Below, one piece after another: positions 1-8,631 of a stretch of 64,000 nucleotides of DNA. Within the stretch, counting starts at the first letter, position 1. Each line of letters opens with the position of its first letter. Below the pieces are notes generated by a model. The model did not search any database, was not told the origin of the DNA, and saw only the letters and a program-made list of their open reading frames with translations. A program made the position numbers and the translations under genes. The stretch comes from Streptomyces sp. MA5143a (GTDB lineage Bacteria > Actinomycetota > Actinomycetes > Streptomycetales > Streptomycetaceae): positions 62,001 to 126,000 of the forward strand of contig NZ_OLMK01000011.1 in the NCBI RefSeq assembly GCF_900290235.1. The letters run 5' to 3'.

Positions 1-3000
1 GTCGTCGGGGTGACAGCGGTGACGACGGTGGTGTCCGGTGCCATGGCGGTGCCGGTGCCGGTGCCGGTGCCGGTGTCCGTGCCGGTGTCGGTGCCGGTGT
101 CGGTGTCGGTGTCGGTGTCCGTGCCGGTGCCGGTGCCGGTGCCGGTGTCGGCGGTGTGCTCGACGCTCACCCAGTCGGGTCGCCACAGTGCCCGTCGCGC
201 CACGTCGTGCGCCAGGTCGGCGGAACCGGCGGGAAGCTCCCGCATCGTCAGGGAGTCCACGTGGGCCACCGGGCGGCCGGTCGCGTCGGCCAGCGTCAAC
301 GCGACCGCGTCCGTGGCCGTCCGACGCACCCGTACCCGTAGTTCCCTCGCGCCGGACGCGTGCAGACGCACACCGGTCCAGGCGAACGGCACGTGGATGG
401 CGGCCGCCGGTTCAGCACCCGCTTCCGTACCGGCTCCCGCTTGCGCGAGCAGCGTGGCGTGGGCCGCCGCGTCGAGCAGGGCGGGATGCAGTCCGAAGCG
501 GTCCGCACCACCCGACTCGCCCTCGGTCAGGCGTACTTCGGCGTACAGCTCGTCACCGAGCCGCCAGGCCGTCCGTACGCCTCGGAAGGCGGGGCCGTAG
601 GCGAGGCCGTCGTCCGCGAGGGTGTCGTAGGCGTCGGTGAGGTCGATCTCGGCCGCGCCCCGGGGCGGCCACTCCGTGAGGCCCTCCGCGTCCGTCGGCG
701 GGGACGCGGGGGCCGTGCGGGTCAACAGCCCGGTCGCGTGCCGGGTCCAGGTGAGGTCGGGGCCGTCTACGTCCGCGTCGGCGGGCGCGTCGGGGTGGGC
801 GTGGATGTCGACCGTCCGCCGTCCGGAGTCGTCCGGGGCGCCCACCACGACCTGGACGGTCGCGCCGGCCCCCGGCGGCAGGGGCAGCGGCGTCAGGACC
901 ACCAACTCGTCGAGGGTGTCGCAGCCGACCTCGTCGCCCGCCCGGACGGCCAGCTCGACCAACGCCGTCGCCGGCACGAGGACGGTCCCGCCGATCACAT
1001 GGTCGCCGAGCCAGGGCTGAGCCAGGGCGCAGAGGCGCCCGGAGAGTACGGTCCGGCCGGTGTCCGGCACCGTGAAAGCGGGTCCCAGCAGCGGGTGCCC
1101 GTCGCCCTCCGGCGCGCGGACCGGAAGCCGGGGTGCGTCCAGCCAGTACCGCTGCCGTTGGAAGGCGTACGTCGGCAACTCCACGCGGCGCGCCCCGGTG
1201 CCCTCGAACACGGTGGGCCAGTCGACGCGGGCCCCGCGCACGTGGAGCCGGGCCACGGCCGACAGCAGCGTCCCCGGTTCAAACTCACCGGCGCGCGTGG
1301 CGGCCGTGAGGAGGGGAGCGGTGCCGTTCTCGGGGCCGGGCAGGCAGTCCTCGGCGGCCGTGATGAGCGCCGGGTGGGGGCCGACCTCCAAGAAGGCCGA
1401 CACCCCGTTGTCGCCCAGCCACCGCACGGTGTCGGCGAACCGGACGGGCAGCCGGGCGTGCCGCACCCAGTACTCGGGTGAGCACAACTCCCCGGCCCCG
1501 GCGAGGCGGCCGGTGACCGCCGAGACCACGGGGATCCGGGGCGGCCGGAAGGTCACCTTCTCGGCGGCCCGGCGGAAGTCGTCGAGCATCGGTTCCACGA
1601 GCGGCGAGTGGAAGGCGTGGTCCACCCGCAGCCGTACGGTTCGGCGGCCCCTGGCCTCGAAACCGGCCGCCACGGCGAGCACCGTGTCCCGCGCACCGGA
1701 GATCACCACCGAGCGCGGCCCGTTCACGGAGGCGATCGCCACCGGGCGAGGGCTCCGCGCCGCGGCCGTGGTCACGCGGCCGTCGGGGTCCGCGTCGCCG
1801 TGTGGGGCCTCGAAGTCGGCCAGCGCCGCGAGGACTTCGTCCTCCGTCGCGTGCAGCGCCACCATCGCGCCGCCCTCGGGCAGCGCCCGCATCAGCCTGC
1901 CGCGCGCCGCGACGAGGGCCGCCGCGTCGTCGAGGTCCAGGACACCGGCGACATGGGCGGCGGTCAGCTCACCGACGGAGTGCCCGGCCAGGTAGTCGGG
2001 GCGCACACCCCAGGACTCCACCAGCCGGAACAGCGCGACCTCGAAGGCGAACAGCCCCGCCTGGGTGAAGTCCGTACGGTCGAGGAGAGCGGCCTCCGGG
2101 GTGCCCGGAGCGGCGGACAGCACCACGTCGAGCGGGACGTCGAGGCGGCCCTCCAACGCCAGGCACACCTCGTCGTACGCCGAGGCGAAGACGGGGAACG
2201 CCGACCGCAACTCGACACCCATCCGCACACGTTGGGCGCCCTGGCCGGTGAACAGGAAGGCCGTACGGAGAGCGGGGTCGGCGACGGCCCGTTCCGTGCC
2301 GGTGATGGCGGTGCCGCTACCGGTACCGCCACCGGTACGGGAGGAACCGGTGGTGTCCGCGGCTCCGGCAGCTTCCCCGGCTCCCACAGCCAGCGCCTCC
2401 AACCCGGCCAGCATCCGGGCCCGTTCACCCGGCGGGACCATCGCCCGATGCGTCGACGCCGAGCGCGTCACGGCCAGGGAGACACCGACGTCGGCCGGCG
2501 ACAGTCCGGGCCGCGCGGCCAGATGGTCGGCGAGACGGCGCGCTTGGGCGCGCAGCGCGCCCGCGTCCGCCCCGGAGAGCAGCCAGGGGACACCGTGGGC
2601 GGCGACGCCGGGCCCGCCCGGGGGCTGCGCAACCAGGCGGTCGTCCTCGTAGGGCGGCTCCTCCACGATCACATGCGCGTTGGTCCCGCCGATCCCGAAC
2701 GCGGACACCCCGGCCCGCCGAGGTCGGCCCGCGGTGGACGGCCACGGCCGGGCGGCGGTGAGCAGTTCCACCTTCCCGGAGGCCCAGTCGACATGCGGTG
2801 AGGGTGTCTCGGCGTGCAGGGTGCGGGGCATCTCCCCGTGCCGCATGGCCTGCACCATCTTGATGACCCCGGCGACCCCGGCGGCCGCCTGCGTGTGCCC
2901 GAGGTTCGACTTGACCGACCCCAGCCACAACGGATGCTCGCGGTTCTGCCCGTACGTGGCGAGCAGGGCGCCCGCCTCGACGGGGTCGCCCAGCGTGGTG

Positions 3001-5957
3001 CCCGTACCGTGGGCCTCCACCACGTCGACATCGGCCGGACGGAGCCCTCCATCGGCCAATGCCCGCTCCACCAGACGCTGTTGGGCCTGACCGTTGGGCG
3101 CGGTGAGTCCGTTGGACGCGCCGTCGGAGTTGACGGCGGAGCCGCGCAGCACGGCCAGGACGGGGTGGCCGTGCCGCCGGGCGTCGGAGAGCCGTTCCAG
3201 CAGCACCAGCCCGACGCCCTCCGCCCAGGCGGTGCCGTCCGCCGCCGCCGAGAACGACTTGCAGCGGCCCTCGGGGGAGAGCCCCCGCTGCCGGCTGAAC
3301 GCCGTGAACGGCTTCGGTGTCGCCATCACCGTGACCCCGCCGGCCAGCGCCAGGGAGCACTCGCCCGACCGCAGGGCAGCGGCAGCCCAGTGCAGGGCCA
3401 CCAGGGAGGAGGAGCAGGCGGTGTCGATCGTGATCGACGGCCCGCGCAGGCCGTACACGTACGAGATCCGGCCGGCCGCCACACTGCCGGACGTGCCCAG
3501 TCCCAGATGGGCCTCCAGGTCGTGGTGGACGAAACGCGCCGAGTAGTCGGCGTGCATCATGCCGACGAACACCCCCGTGTCGCTGTCGCGCACAGCGGCC
3601 GGGGCGATCCCGGCCCGTTCCCACACCTCCCAGGAGGTCTCCAGCAGCAGCCGCTGCTGCGGATCCGTCGCCAGGGCCTCCCGCGGCGCGATCCCGAACA
3701 GACCCGCGTCGAACTCGGCGGCCCGGTGCAGGAATCCGCCCCGCCGGGTGTACGAGGTGCCGACGCGGTCGGGGTCCGGGTCGTAGAGGGCGGCCAGGTC
3801 CCAGCCCCGGTCGGTCGGGAAGCCGGAGGTGGCGTCCCGGCCCTCGGAGACGAGCCGCCACAGGTCCTCCGGCGAGTACACGTCACCGGGGTAGCGGCAG
3901 CCCATGGCGACGACGACCACCGGGTCGTCCTCGGCCGCGGCGGAGGACGAGCCCCCGCCGGTCCCCGGCACGGTCGTCGGCGTCGCGCCGAAGAGGGTGG
4001 TGTGCAGGGACCGAGCCAGCTCGGCCGGGCTGGGACGGTCGAAGACCAGCGTGGCCGGGAGCCTCAGCCCGGTCGCCGCGCCCAGCCGTTCGACGAGTGC
4101 GACGGCACCCACGGACGTCAGCCCCAGATCGGTGAACGGCGTCTCGGCGCCGAGGAGTTCGCCCGGCCCGCCCCCGCACACCTCGGCCGTCTCGGCGAGC
4201 ACCGCCTCCTTGAGCGCCCGCTCCCGCCCCTCCGGAGGCAGCGACAACAGCCGCCGCCACAAGGCCCCGTCGGCCGCCGGGTCGGCCTGGGGCGAGGTCG
4301 CCGGGGGCGGGGGCACCGAGGGGGAGGCCGGCGAAGGCGCGCCGAGTGACTCGGCGGTGGCCCCGGCCGTGACCTCCGGCGCCATCGGCGCTGCGACGAC
4401 GGCGTGCCGGGCGATCTTGCCGGAGGCCGTCCGTGGCACCGCCGCGATCTCATGGAACTCCACGGGCAGCTTGTACTCGGCGAGCCGGGTGCGGCAGGCC
4501 GCCAGCACCCGCCGAGGATCGAACCCGTCCGGTCCGGGGACCACGTACGCCACCGGCACCTCACCCAGCACGTCGTGCGGTCGGCCGACGACCAAGGCGT
4601 CCGTCACACCGGGACTGTGCAGCAGGGCCTGTTCGACCTCGGTGGGGTGGATGTTCTCGCCACCGCGGATGATCAGTTCGCTGACCCGCCCGGTGAGGCG
4701 GAGGTGGCCGTGCTCGACCCGGCGGCCGAGGTCACCGGTCCGGTACCAACCGTCCGCCAGGGCCGACCCCGTGGCCTCGGGCCGCTGGTGGTAGCCCGTC
4801 ATCAGACCGGGCCCGCGGACCCAGATCTCCCCCTCGCCGCCGTCGGTGACATCGTTGCCGCCCCCCGGATCGACGACGCGTACGTCCACTCCAGGGATCG
4901 GAGGCCCGCACGAACCGTCGACAGTCGGCCCGTCCGGCCGGTTCACCGCGATCATCCCGCATGTCTCGGTGCTGCCGTACGCGTCGAGCAACCGCGCTCC
5001 CAACGCCCGCTCCACCTCGCGGCGCAGCGCCGGGGAACTGGGCGCTCCCGCCACCAGACACGTACGGAGCCGCACCGGCAGCGCCGCGCCGTCCGCCGCC
5101 GCCAGCAGCCGGTGGTACACCGCGGGCACCCCCGCCAGCACGGTGTAGGGACCGTCGAGAGCCCCGTGCGGGTGGTGCAGTTCGCGCCACAGGCCGTCGG
5201 GCGGCAGCAGGTCACCGGTGATGCGGGCGCTCGCGCCGACGGCGGTGACGCCGAGGATCGCCAGGGAGTGGCCGAAACTGTGGAACAGCGGCAGGGGCCA
5301 CAGCAGCCGGTCCTCCGGCGAGAGACCGAAGATCGGCGCGTAACAGGCGGCCACCGACCACAGGGCGGCCCGCTGGGTCGACACCACGCCCTTGGGGCGG
5401 TGCGTCGTACCGGAGGTGTAGAGCATCCAGGCCGGCTCGTCGAGACCGAGATCGTCCCGGGGCGGGTCCTGACCGGGCCCGTCCGCCCCGGCGACGGCGT
5501 CGAGGAGAACGGTGCCCTCCGGTGCGTCCGCCGGGACCGGACCTGGCCCCGTCAACAGCACCCGCGGGCCGCGCCCGTCGGCTGCGGGGCTCGTCCGGTG
5601 CAGCCGTGCGAGCCGCGCCGGGTCGGTGACGACGACGGAGGCGCCGCTGTCCCGCAGGAAATGGGCGAGCTCGGCGTCGGAGGAGCGGGGGTTGAGGGGG
5701 ACCCCCACGGCACCGGCGCGGAGGGCGGCGAGCACGGCCTCGACCATCTCGACACGGTTGCCCAGGCAGATCGCGACCCGCGCGCCGCGCTCCAGGCCGG
5801 TCCGCGCGAGATGCGCGGCCAGTCCGCCGGTGCGCCGCTCCAGCTCCGCGTAGGTGACGGCCCGCGCGTCGTCGGCGAAGGCCACCCGGGACGGCGACCG
5901 CTCGGCGTGCGCCTTCAGCAGCTCCGGCAGCGGCCGTATCAGTCCGTCGTGATGCAT
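1..5957 (-). CDS. Type I polyketide synthase, AMP-ligase loading module plus first extension module (3' end outside window)
   Basis: The frame is open from an ATG at 5957 (GGGGAGG 7 nt upstream) to the left edge, about 1985 residues. Domains in order: acyl-AMP ligase (~1-510) with YTSGTT, WYRTGDL and the A10-like PRTASGKI; carrier protein (~560-650) with LGLTSVGA, phosphopantetheine serine ~615; ketosynthase (~675-1100) with DTACSSS (Cys ~848) and VEAHGTGTTLGDPVEA; acyltransferase (~1200-1500) with GHSVGE (Ser ~1327) and HAFHS, the pattern of malonyl-CoA units; dehydratase (~1570-1800) with DHVIGGTVLVP (His ~1653), YGPAF and LLDAAAHA. After a Thr-Gly/Thr-Asp linker, the edge cuts what should be the ketoreductase part. 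The ligase would adenylate a free carboxylic acid and load it as starter on the carrier; that role is known for such loading modules, but the acid cannot be told here. It is the first minus-strand gene after a 265-bp gap, so likely the first gene of its operon. Confidence 0.93.
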   Translation of the reverse strand, partial: MHHDGLIRPLPELLKAHAERSPSRVAFADDARAVTYAELERRTGGLAAHLARTGLERGARVAICLGNRVEMVEAVLAALRAGAVGVPLNPRSSDAELAHFLRDSGASVVVTDPARLARLHRTSPAADGRGPRVLLTGPGPVPADAPEGTVLLDAVAGADGPGQDPPRDDLGLDEPAWMLYTSGTTHRPKGVVSTQRAALWSVAACYAPIFGLSPEDRLLWPLPLFHSFGHSLAILGVTAVGASARITGDLLPPDGLWRELHHPHGALDGPYTVLAGVPAVYHRLLAAADGAALPVRLRTCLVAGAPSSPALRREVERALGARLLDAYGSTETCGMIAVNRPDGPTVDGSCGPPIPGVDVRVVDPGGGNDVTDGGEGEIWVRGPGLMTGYHQRPEATGSALADGWYRTGDLGRRVEHGHLRLTGRVSELIIRGGENIHPTEVEQALLHSPGVTDALVVGRPHDVLGEVPVAYVVPGPDGFDPRRVLAACRTRLAEYKLPVEFHEIAAVPRTASGKIARHAVVAAPMAPEVTAGATAESLGAPSPASPSVPPPPATSPQADPAADGALWRRLLSLPPEGRERALKEAVLAETAEVCGGGPGELLGAETPFTDLGLTSVGAVALVERLGAATGLRLPATLVFDRPSPAELARSLHTTLFGATPTTVPGTGGGSSSAAAEDDPVVVVAMGCRYPGDVYSPEDLWRLVSEGRDATSGFPTDRGWDLAALYDPDPDRVGTSYTRRGGFLHRAAEFDAGLFGIAPREALATDPQQRLLLETSWEVWERAGIAPAAVRDSDTGVFVGMMHADYSARFVHHDLEAHLGLGTSGSVAAGRISYVYGLRGPSITIDTACSSSLVALHWAAAALRSGECSLALAGGVTVMATPKPFTAFSRQRGLSPEGRCKSFSAAADGTAWAEGVGLVLLERLSDARRHGHPVLAVLRGSAVNSDGASNGLTAPNGQAQQRLVERALADGGLRPADVDVVEAHGTGTTLGDPVEAGALLATYGQNREHPLWLGSVKSNLGHTQAAAGVAGVIKMVQAMRHGEMPRTLHAETPSPHVDWASGKVELLTAARPWPSTAGRPRRAGVSAFGIGGTNAHVIVEEPPYEDDRLVAQPPGGPGVAAHGVPWLLSGADAGALRAQARRLADHLAARPGLSPADVGVSLAVTRSASTHRAMVPPGERARMLAGLEALAVGAGEAAGAADTTGSSRTGGGTGSGTAITGTERAVADPALRTAFLFTGQGAQRVRMGVELRSAFPVFASAYDEVCLALEGRLDVPLDVVLSAAPGTPEAALLDRTDFTQAGLFAFEVALFRLVESWGVRPDYLAGHSVGELTAAHVAGVLDLDDAAALVAARGRLMRALPEGGAMVALHATEDEVLAALADFEAPHGDADPDGRVTTAAARSPRPVAIASVNGPRSVVISGARDTVLAVAAGFEARGRRTVRLRVDHAFHSPLVEPMLDDFRRAAEKVTFRPPRIPVVSAVTGRLAGAGELCSPEYWVRHARLPVRFADTVRWLGDNGVSAFLEVGPHPALITAAEDCLPGPENGTAPLLTAATRAGEFEPGTLLSAVARLHVRGARVDWPTVFEGTGARRVELPTYAFQRQRYWLDAPRLPVRAPEGDGHPLLGPAFTVPDTGRTVLSGRLCALAQPWLGDHVIGGTVLVPATALVELAVRAGDEVGCDTLDELVVLTPLPLPPGAGATVQVVVGAPDDSGRRTVDIHAHPDAPADADVDGPDLTWTRHATGLLTRTAPASPPTDAEGLTEWPPRGAAEIDLTDAYDTLADDGLAYGPAFRGVRTAWRLGDELYAEVRLTEGESGGADRFGLHPALLDAAAHATLLAQAGAGTEAGAEPAAAIHVPFAWTGVRLHASGARELRVRVRRTATDAVALTLADATGRPVAHVDSLTMRELPAGSADLAHDVARRALWRPDWVSVEHTADTGTGTGTGTDTDTDTDTGTDTGTDTGTGTGTGTAMAPDTTVVTAVTPT
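38..152 (-). repeat. In-frame hexanucleotide repeat encoding a Thr-Gly/Thr-Asp linker in the PKS
   Basis: On the plus strand this is a run of GGTGCC and GGTGTC/GGTGTCC hexamers. Read on the coding minus strand it gives alternating Thr-Gly and Thr-Asp, starting shortly after the dehydratase and the RRALWRPDW segment. The unit is a multiple of three, so the tract can change length without breaking the frame. It is a coding microsatellite, not a CRISPR or an origin: there are no spacers and the frame is kept. Confidence 0.9.
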
Positions 5958-6041
5958 GTGGCGCCTCCCCGGCCCCGTGGGACCCACCGTCAAGCTCCTT
6001 ACGGAGCAACGGCGTTGACCCTAAGCGGAGGAGGCCGAATG

Positions 6042-6136
6042 TCCGAACGTCCGGACCGTCGGCGTTTCGGACGGCCGACGGGTGCCTCGGACGCCCGAGG
6101 TGTCCGGACGGCCGAGGGTGTCCGGACGGCCGAGGA
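6042..6136. promoter_or_regulatory. Tandem TCGG-N4-CCGA operator-like repeats upstream of the PKS gene
   Basis: The 265-bp gap between the PKS start (5957) and the Nudix-like gene (6223) carries a string of related elements: TCGGACGGCCGACG (6067), TCGGACGCCCGAGG (6087), TCCGGACGGCCGAGG (6102) and the same again at 6121; a weaker TCCGGACCGTCGG lies near 6050. The core TCGG-N4-CCGA is a short inverted repeat and the copies are 15-20 bp apart. No gene is readable in this gap. An array of this kind close to the first PKS gene is what a pathway-specific regulator site can look like; the binding protein is unknown. Confidence 0.5.
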
Positions 6137-6222
6137 AGCCGCGGACCGCCGACGGTGGTCCGGGCGCCCGGCGGCACGGGGAGGTGCCGCCGGGGCTCAC
6201 TGCCGCAGGGGTCGGACCCGGC

Positions 6223-6759
6223 CTAGGACACGCAGCCGACGTGGGCGAGGGCCTGCTTCAACAGGACTCCCTGACCGCCCGGCATCTCGCTCTGGACCGA
6301 CGGCGACGCGGCCTCCTGCGGGCTGAACCACACCAGGTCGAGCGCGTCCTGCCGGGGACGGCAGTCGCCGGACACGGGGACGATGTACGCGAGCGCCACC
6401 GCGTGCTGCCGGGGGTCGTGGAACGGCGTGATGCCCTGCGTCGGGAAGTACTCGGCGACCGTGAAGGGCTGAAGCGAGGCCGGGACGCGGGGCAGTGCCA
6501 CCGGGCCGAGGTCCTTCTCCAGGTGGCGCAGGAGCGCGTCGCGTACCCGCTCGTGGTGCATCACGCGGCCGGACACCAGCGTGCGGCTGACCGTTCCGTC
6601 CGGGCCGATGCGCAGCAGCAGGCCGATGCTGGTGACTTCGCCGCTGTCGTCGACGCGCACGGGCACGGCCTCGACGTACAGGATCGGCATACGGGCGCGC
6701 GCCGATTCGAGTTCGTCGGACGTCAGCCAGCCAGGCGTGGTTTCGGTCATGTCAGACAT
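6223..6759 (-). CDS. Nudix-hydrolase-like protein, DUF4916 family
   Basis: A 178-residue cytosolic protein. The central stretch GRVMHHERVRDALLRHLEKD (residues ~84-103) resembles a Nudix box in which the first conserved glutamates are partly replaced, so catalytic activity is uncertain. The rest (YVEAVPVRVD near the N-terminus, ALAYIVPVSGDC and LVWFSPQEA near the C-terminus) fits the small actinobacterial DUF4916/Nudix-related family. Two starts are possible, ATG 6759 or ATG 6750; neither has a clear ribosome site. It stands alone between the PKS start and the GntR gene, on the same strand as both. Its substrate cannot be inferred. Confidence 0.7.
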   Translation of the reverse strand: MSDMTETTPGWLTSDELESARARMPILYVEAVPVRVDDSGEVTSIGLLLRIGPDGTVSRTLVSGRVMHHERVRDALLRHLEKDLGPVALPRVPASLQPFTVAEYFPTQGITPFHDPRQHAVALAYIVPVSGDCRPRQDALDLVWFSPQEAASPSVQSEMPGGQGVLLKQALAHVGCVS

Positions 6760-6837
6760 TGGCCGATCATACTTTCAACGTCACGTGGTGTGGGCGTAGC
6801 GCCGATCACATGCGGCGCGCCCGTGTCGGGGTGCCGC

Positions 6838-7554
6838 TCAGCCGTGGGCGGCCCACTGCCCCCGGACGTGCCCGAGGTGGCGGGTCATGACCGCCCGGAC
6901 GGCGTTCTCGTCGCGGTCGAGGAGGGCGTCGAGGAGTTCCAGGTGCTCCTGGGCGGACGCCAGGAGACGGCCCGCCTCGACGAGCGCGGTCAGCCCGAAC
7001 AGTCGTGAGCGTTTGCGCAGGTCGCCCACCACCTCGACCAGATGCGCGTTGCCCGCGAGGGCCAGCAGACCGAGGTGGAAGCGGGTGTCGGCCTCCACGT
7101 ACGCGATGAGGTCCCCGGCGGCCGCGGCGGCCACGATCTCCCGCGCGGCGGGCCGCAGCGCCTCCAGGGAGACGGGGTCGGCGGTCCGGGCCAGGGCGAC
7201 GGTGGTCGGGATCTCGATCAGCGAGCGGATCTGGGTGTACTCGTCGAGCTGCCTCTCGGTCACGGCGGTGACCCGGAAGCCCTTGTTGGGCACGGTGTCG
7301 ACCAGACCCTCCTTGGCGAGGTCCAGCATGGCCTCGCGGACCGGGGTGGCCGAGACACCGAAGCGGGCGGCGAGCGCGGGCGCGGAGTACACCTGGCCCG
7401 GCCGCAGCTCACCGGCGATCAGCGCGGCCCGCAGCGCGTCGGCGACCCGTTCCCGGTAGCTGCTCTTCTTGCCGCCGAGCACCGGCAGGACGGGCGCCGG
7501 GGGAGCGGCGCCCTGAACGGCGGAGGCGGTGCCTCGCGGGGCCATGGGGGACAT
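6838..7554 (-). CDS. GntR family transcriptional regulator (FadR/FCD type)
   Basis: A 238-residue regulator. The winged helix-turn-helix spans ~30-100 (AALIAGELRPGQVYS, ALAARFGVSATPVREAMLDL), followed by an all-helical FCD effector domain (~105-235) with FHLGLLALAGNAHL and the late MTRHLGHVR, which carries metal/effector-binding histidines in this family. The start ATG 7554 has AGGAGAG 7 nt upstream. It is the last gene of a minus-strand hydroxyproline-type operon, 33 bp after the epimerase gene, so it is the obvious candidate to control that operon. The shared motif at 9584 and 12598 is a candidate for its operator. FCD regulators usually repress until a pathway acid or amino acid binds. Confidence 0.9.
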   Translation of the reverse strand: MSPMAPRGTASAVQGAAPPAPVLPVLGGKKSSYRERVADALRAALIAGELRPGQVYSAPALAARFGVSATPVREAMLDLAKEGLVDTVPNKGFRVTAVTERQLDEYTQIRSLIEIPTTVALARTADPVSLEALRPAAREIVAAAAAGDLIAYVEADTRFHLGLLALAGNAHLVEVVGDLRKRSRLFGLTALVEAGRLLASAQEHLELLDALLDRDENAVRAVMTRHLGHVRGQWAAHG

Positions 7555-7587
7555 GCGGTCTCTCCTGGAGTCCTGGAGCCCGGAATC

Positions 7588-8589
7588 CTAGAGGACGAAT
7601 CCGGAGGGGAACGGGTCGGTCGGGTCGAGCAGGTACTGGGCGGTGCCGGTGATCCAGGCGCGGCCCGTGAAGCTGGGCAGCACGGCCGGCACCCCGGCCA
7701 CCTCGGTCTCGCCGAGGAGCCGTCCGGTGAACCGGGTGCCGATGAAGGACTCGTTCACGAACTCGGTGTGCAGCGGGAGTTCGCCCCGCGCGTGCAGTTG
7801 CGCCATGCGCGCACTGGTGCCCGTACCGCAGGGCGAGCGGTCGAACCAGCCGGGGTGGATGGCCATCGCGTGCCGTGAGTGCCGGGCGGTGGCGCCGGGC
7901 GCGTACAGATGGACGTGGTGCACGCCGTGGATGGACGGGTCCTCGGGGTGGACGGGTTCCTCCTCGGCGTTGATGGCGTCCATCAGGTCGAGCCCGGCGC
8001 GGAGGATGTCGTCCTTGCGGGAGCGGTCGAAGGGCAGCCCGAACTCCTCCAGCGGCAGGATGGCGTAGAAGTTCCCGCCGTACGCCAGGTCGTAGGTGAC
8101 CGTCCGCCCGTCGGCCAGGGTGATCCTGCGGTCCAGGCCGACGGAGAACGACGGCACGTTGCGCAGGGTGACCGCCTTCGCCGCGCCGTCCTCCACGGCC
8201 ACCTCGGCGACGACCAGCCCGGCCGGGGTGTCGAGACGGATGGTGGTGACCGGCTCGACCACCTCGACCATGCCGGTCTCGACCAGGACCGTCGCCACCC
8301 CGATCGTGCCGTGGCCGCACATGGGCAGATAGCCGGAGACCTCGATGTAGACCACACCCCAGTCGCGGTCGGGGCGGGTCGGCGGCTGGAGGATCGCACC
8401 GCTCATCGCCGCGTGACCGCGCGGCTCGTTCATCAGCAACTGCTTGACGTCGTCCCGGTGTTCACGGAACCACAGCCGCCGTTCGTTCATGGTCGCGCCG
8501 GGGATGGTGCCGATCCCGCCGGTGATCACCCGGGTCGGCATGCCCTCGGTGTGCGAGTCGACGGCGTGCAGGACGAGCTTGCTGCGCAT
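7588..8589 (-). CDS. 4-hydroxyproline 2-epimerase (proline racemase family)
   Basis: A 333-residue enzyme of the proline racemase superfamily. It has both catalytic thiols: Cys91 in MCGHGTIG and Cys254 in SPCGTGTSARMA. A Cys/Cys pair fits racemases and 4-hydroxyproline 2-epimerases; the trans-3-hydroxyproline dehydratases have Cys/Thr. The reaction is trans-4-hydroxy-L-proline to cis-4-hydroxy-D-proline. The start ATG 8589 follows AAGGAGAAC. It sits between a DapA-family lyase and the GntR gene and downstream of a flavin dehydrogenase set that could oxidise the D-product, so the epimerase role is favoured over plain proline racemase. Confidence 0.88.
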   Translation of the reverse strand: MRSKLVLHAVDSHTEGMPTRVITGGIGTIPGATMNERRLWFREHRDDVKQLLMNEPRGHAAMSGAILQPPTRPDRDWGVVYIEVSGYLPMCGHGTIGVATVLVETGMVEVVEPVTTIRLDTPAGLVVAEVAVEDGAAKAVTLRNVPSFSVGLDRRITLADGRTVTYDLAYGGNFYAILPLEEFGLPFDRSRKDDILRAGLDLMDAINAEEEPVHPEDPSIHGVHHVHLYAPGATARHSRHAMAIHPGWFDRSPCGTGTSARMAQLHARGELPLHTEFVNESFIGTRFTGRLLGETEVAGVPAVLPSFTGRAWITGTAQYLLDPTDPFPSGFVL

Positions 8590-8631
8590 GACCGTTCTCC
8601 TTCTTCCGCTCTCCTTCCGCTTCCGCGCGCG

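Noticed and set aside
38..152. CRISPR or origin-type iterons at the left edge
   Set aside because: The repeats have no spacers and fall in frame inside a PKS; they encode a Thr-Gly/Thr-Asp linker.
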